Source: Butyrivibrio sp.
GTDB lineage: Bacteria; Bacillota; Clostridia; Lachnospirales; Lachnospiraceae
Assembly: GCF_015056685.1 (NCBI RefSeq)
Contig: NZ_SVFW01000043.1
Coordinates: forward strand, 1 to 33,732
DNA: 33,732 nt
Reading direction: 5' to 3'
Positions 33,241 through 33,732 of the stretch are shown piece by piece. The notes beneath the pieces are model-generated. The model was not told the origin of the DNA. It saw nothing but the letters and a program-made list of their open reading frames with translations, and did no database searches. The position numbers were made by a program, and so were the translations under genes. Every line of letters begins with the position of its first letter. The first letter of the stretch is position 1.

Positions 33241-33311
33241 TGTTGATACTTCTAGAACGTATAAGGCTTTATTCCCTCGGCTCCCAATGTTATGAGAGCG
33301 AGCTGCTGTTT

Positions 33312-33607
33312 TGGGCATATAGCTCGTTTTCAATAGCTCAGCCACCTGCAATTAAACCGGTTTTGGGCTCATAGCCTGATTTCAGGCTTTCAGCCACCCC
33401 TCATATGGATTTCATCGCAGACGACTGGGCATATACGACAATTATCCGTCCACAGCCACCCTTTTAACGGGTGGCCAAAGGCTTGAAATCAGCCTATATG
33501 CCCATTTGAGTGCTCGTGAGGGTGGCTGGCCTCGCAAAAAGCTGCTATATGCCCAAAATAGTAAGAATCAGAGGTGGCTGGAAGCTTTACAAAGCGCTAT
33601 ATGCCCA
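33312..33607. repeat. Mirrored array of six 35-nt hairpin modules
   Basis: Three modules on the plus strand (33312-33346, 33364-33398, 33426-33460) and three on the minus strand (33470-33504, 33521-33555, 33573-33607) are all exactly 35 nt. Each begins TGGGCATATAGC or a near match, has 15 variable nt, and ends CAGCCACC (TGGCCACC in the fourth). The cores differ in sequence but can usually pair internally: AGCT/AGCT, AGCCTG/CAGGCT, ACG/CGT, AGGCT/AGCCT, GCTTT/AAAGC. Gaps are 17, 27, 9, 16 and 17 nt. A central hairpin GCCACCC/GGGTGGC (33455-33475) marks the turn. Confidence 0.92.
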
Positions 33608-33635
33608 AAACGATATTTTTTCTATTATATAGATT

Positions 33636-33662
33636 GTTATACGGACGGAATGATTAGGTCAA
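33636..33662 (-). promoter_or_regulatory. Possible minus-strand promoter facing the array
   Basis: TTGACC (33657-33662) and TATAAC (33636-33641) on the minus strand, with a short 15-nt spacer. If real, it would drive a transcript leftward through all six modules. The spacer is below the optimum. Confidence 0.3.
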
Positions 33663-33705
33663 GTCCTAAATGTGGTGTAAAATGATTTCCTGATTTAAAA
33701 GTAGT

Positions 33706-33732
33706 GGCTGTGTTCGCCATCCTTGACGTCCA
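33706..33732 (+). repeat. Second copy of the element's opening sequence, cut by the window edge
   Basis: GGCTGTGTTCGCCATCCTTG at 33706 onward matches GGCTGCGTACGCCACCATTG at 32909 onward; over 22 nt, 18 positions agree. The distance is 797 nt. In the first copy this sequence leads directly into the long inverted repeat, so a second element may begin here. Confidence 0.6.

Larger units (their letters stand above)
32812..33732. other. Gene-free, highly structured repeat region
   Basis: No reading frame here has a credible start and family match. The 920 nt are filled with inverted and direct repeats: a hairpin (32854-32878), a long collinear inverted repeat (32923-33046), degenerate 48-nt repeats (33098-33240), a mirrored array of six 35-nt modules (33312-33607) and a second copy of the opening motif at 33706. 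Base composition is richer in GC than the rest of the window. It may be a structured RNA, a repeat family or a DNA-binding array. Confidence 0.75.

Noticed and set aside
33043..33246. Open plus-strand frame of 67 codons in the repeat region
   Set aside because: No ribosome binding site before the ATG; the residue pattern follows the nucleotide repeat, and the start lies in the arm of the long inverted repeat.
33312..33607. CRISPR array
   Set aside because: The units occur in both orientations, the variable part is inside the unit, the gaps range from 9 to 27 nt, and no cas gene is in the window.
33312..33607. Integron attC sites or insertion-sequence ends
   Set aside because: No GTTRRRY/RYYYAAC core, no integrase or transposase gene, and no target-site duplication that I can see.
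1..33732. tRNA, rRNA or prophage genes
   Set aside because: I saw no cloverleaf, rRNA segment, integrase or phage structural gene by reading; a covariance-model scan was not possible here.

Overview
The window reads as a chromosomal segment of a low-to-mid GC Gram-positive anaerobe, most likely a Lachnospiraceae member close to Butyrivibrio or Pseudobutyrivibrio. The basis is the clostridial gene order alaX-azlCD-ispF-cysS-mrnC-rlmB-sigH-rpmE-(DUF1385)-prmC-prfA, a DUF5721-type gene, AGGAGG ribosome binding sites and a plant-glycan GH31 enzyme. The genus is an inference from gene content, not from a marker gene.

Layout. Positions 1-3723 (minus): the N-terminal part of a GH31 alpha-xylosidase-like enzyme cut by the window edge, a PAP2-family membrane protein, a GT2 glycosyltransferase and a DUF1653 protein. 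Positions 3828-10992 (minus): holA, comEC, a GerMN lipoprotein, a sensor kinase and its OmpR-type regulator, and comEA, so two DNA-uptake genes flank a two-component system. Positions 11071-17448 (minus): a secreted solute-binding protein, argD, argB, argJ, a GNAT acetyltransferase and argC, which carry glutamate to ornithine by the cyclic acetyl pathway. Positions 17449-17645 are a divergent control region with two facing promoters and two ArgR-like boxes. Positions 17646-19931 (plus): argG, a DUF1294 membrane protein and an orphan LytTR regulator. Then come degV and a DUF5721 gene (plus), converging on an Hpt-domain gene (minus). Positions 21907-31413 (minus): the conserved translation and housekeeping block from prfA back to alaX. 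A divergent plus-strand gene (31555-32811) encodes a membrane protein with a zinc ribbon between two membrane helices.

The last 920 bases (32812-33732) hold no convincing gene but are densely structured. They contain a collinear imperfect inverted repeat of about 124 nt, a run of degenerate 48-nt repeats, and an array of six 35-nt modules. Each module has conserved ends (TGGGCATATAGC and CAGCCACC) and a variable 15-nt core that is usually self-complementary. Three modules point one way and three the other, so the array is also one large nested palindrome. The opening sequence of the element reappears at the right edge, 797 nt downstream, which suggests the element is repeated outside the window. 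This is the best candidate here for an undescribed system: a large structured noncoding RNA, a repeat family, or a protein-binding DNA array. The rest is mostly well-known housekeeping and biosynthetic genes with a few oddities in regulation and protein architecture.
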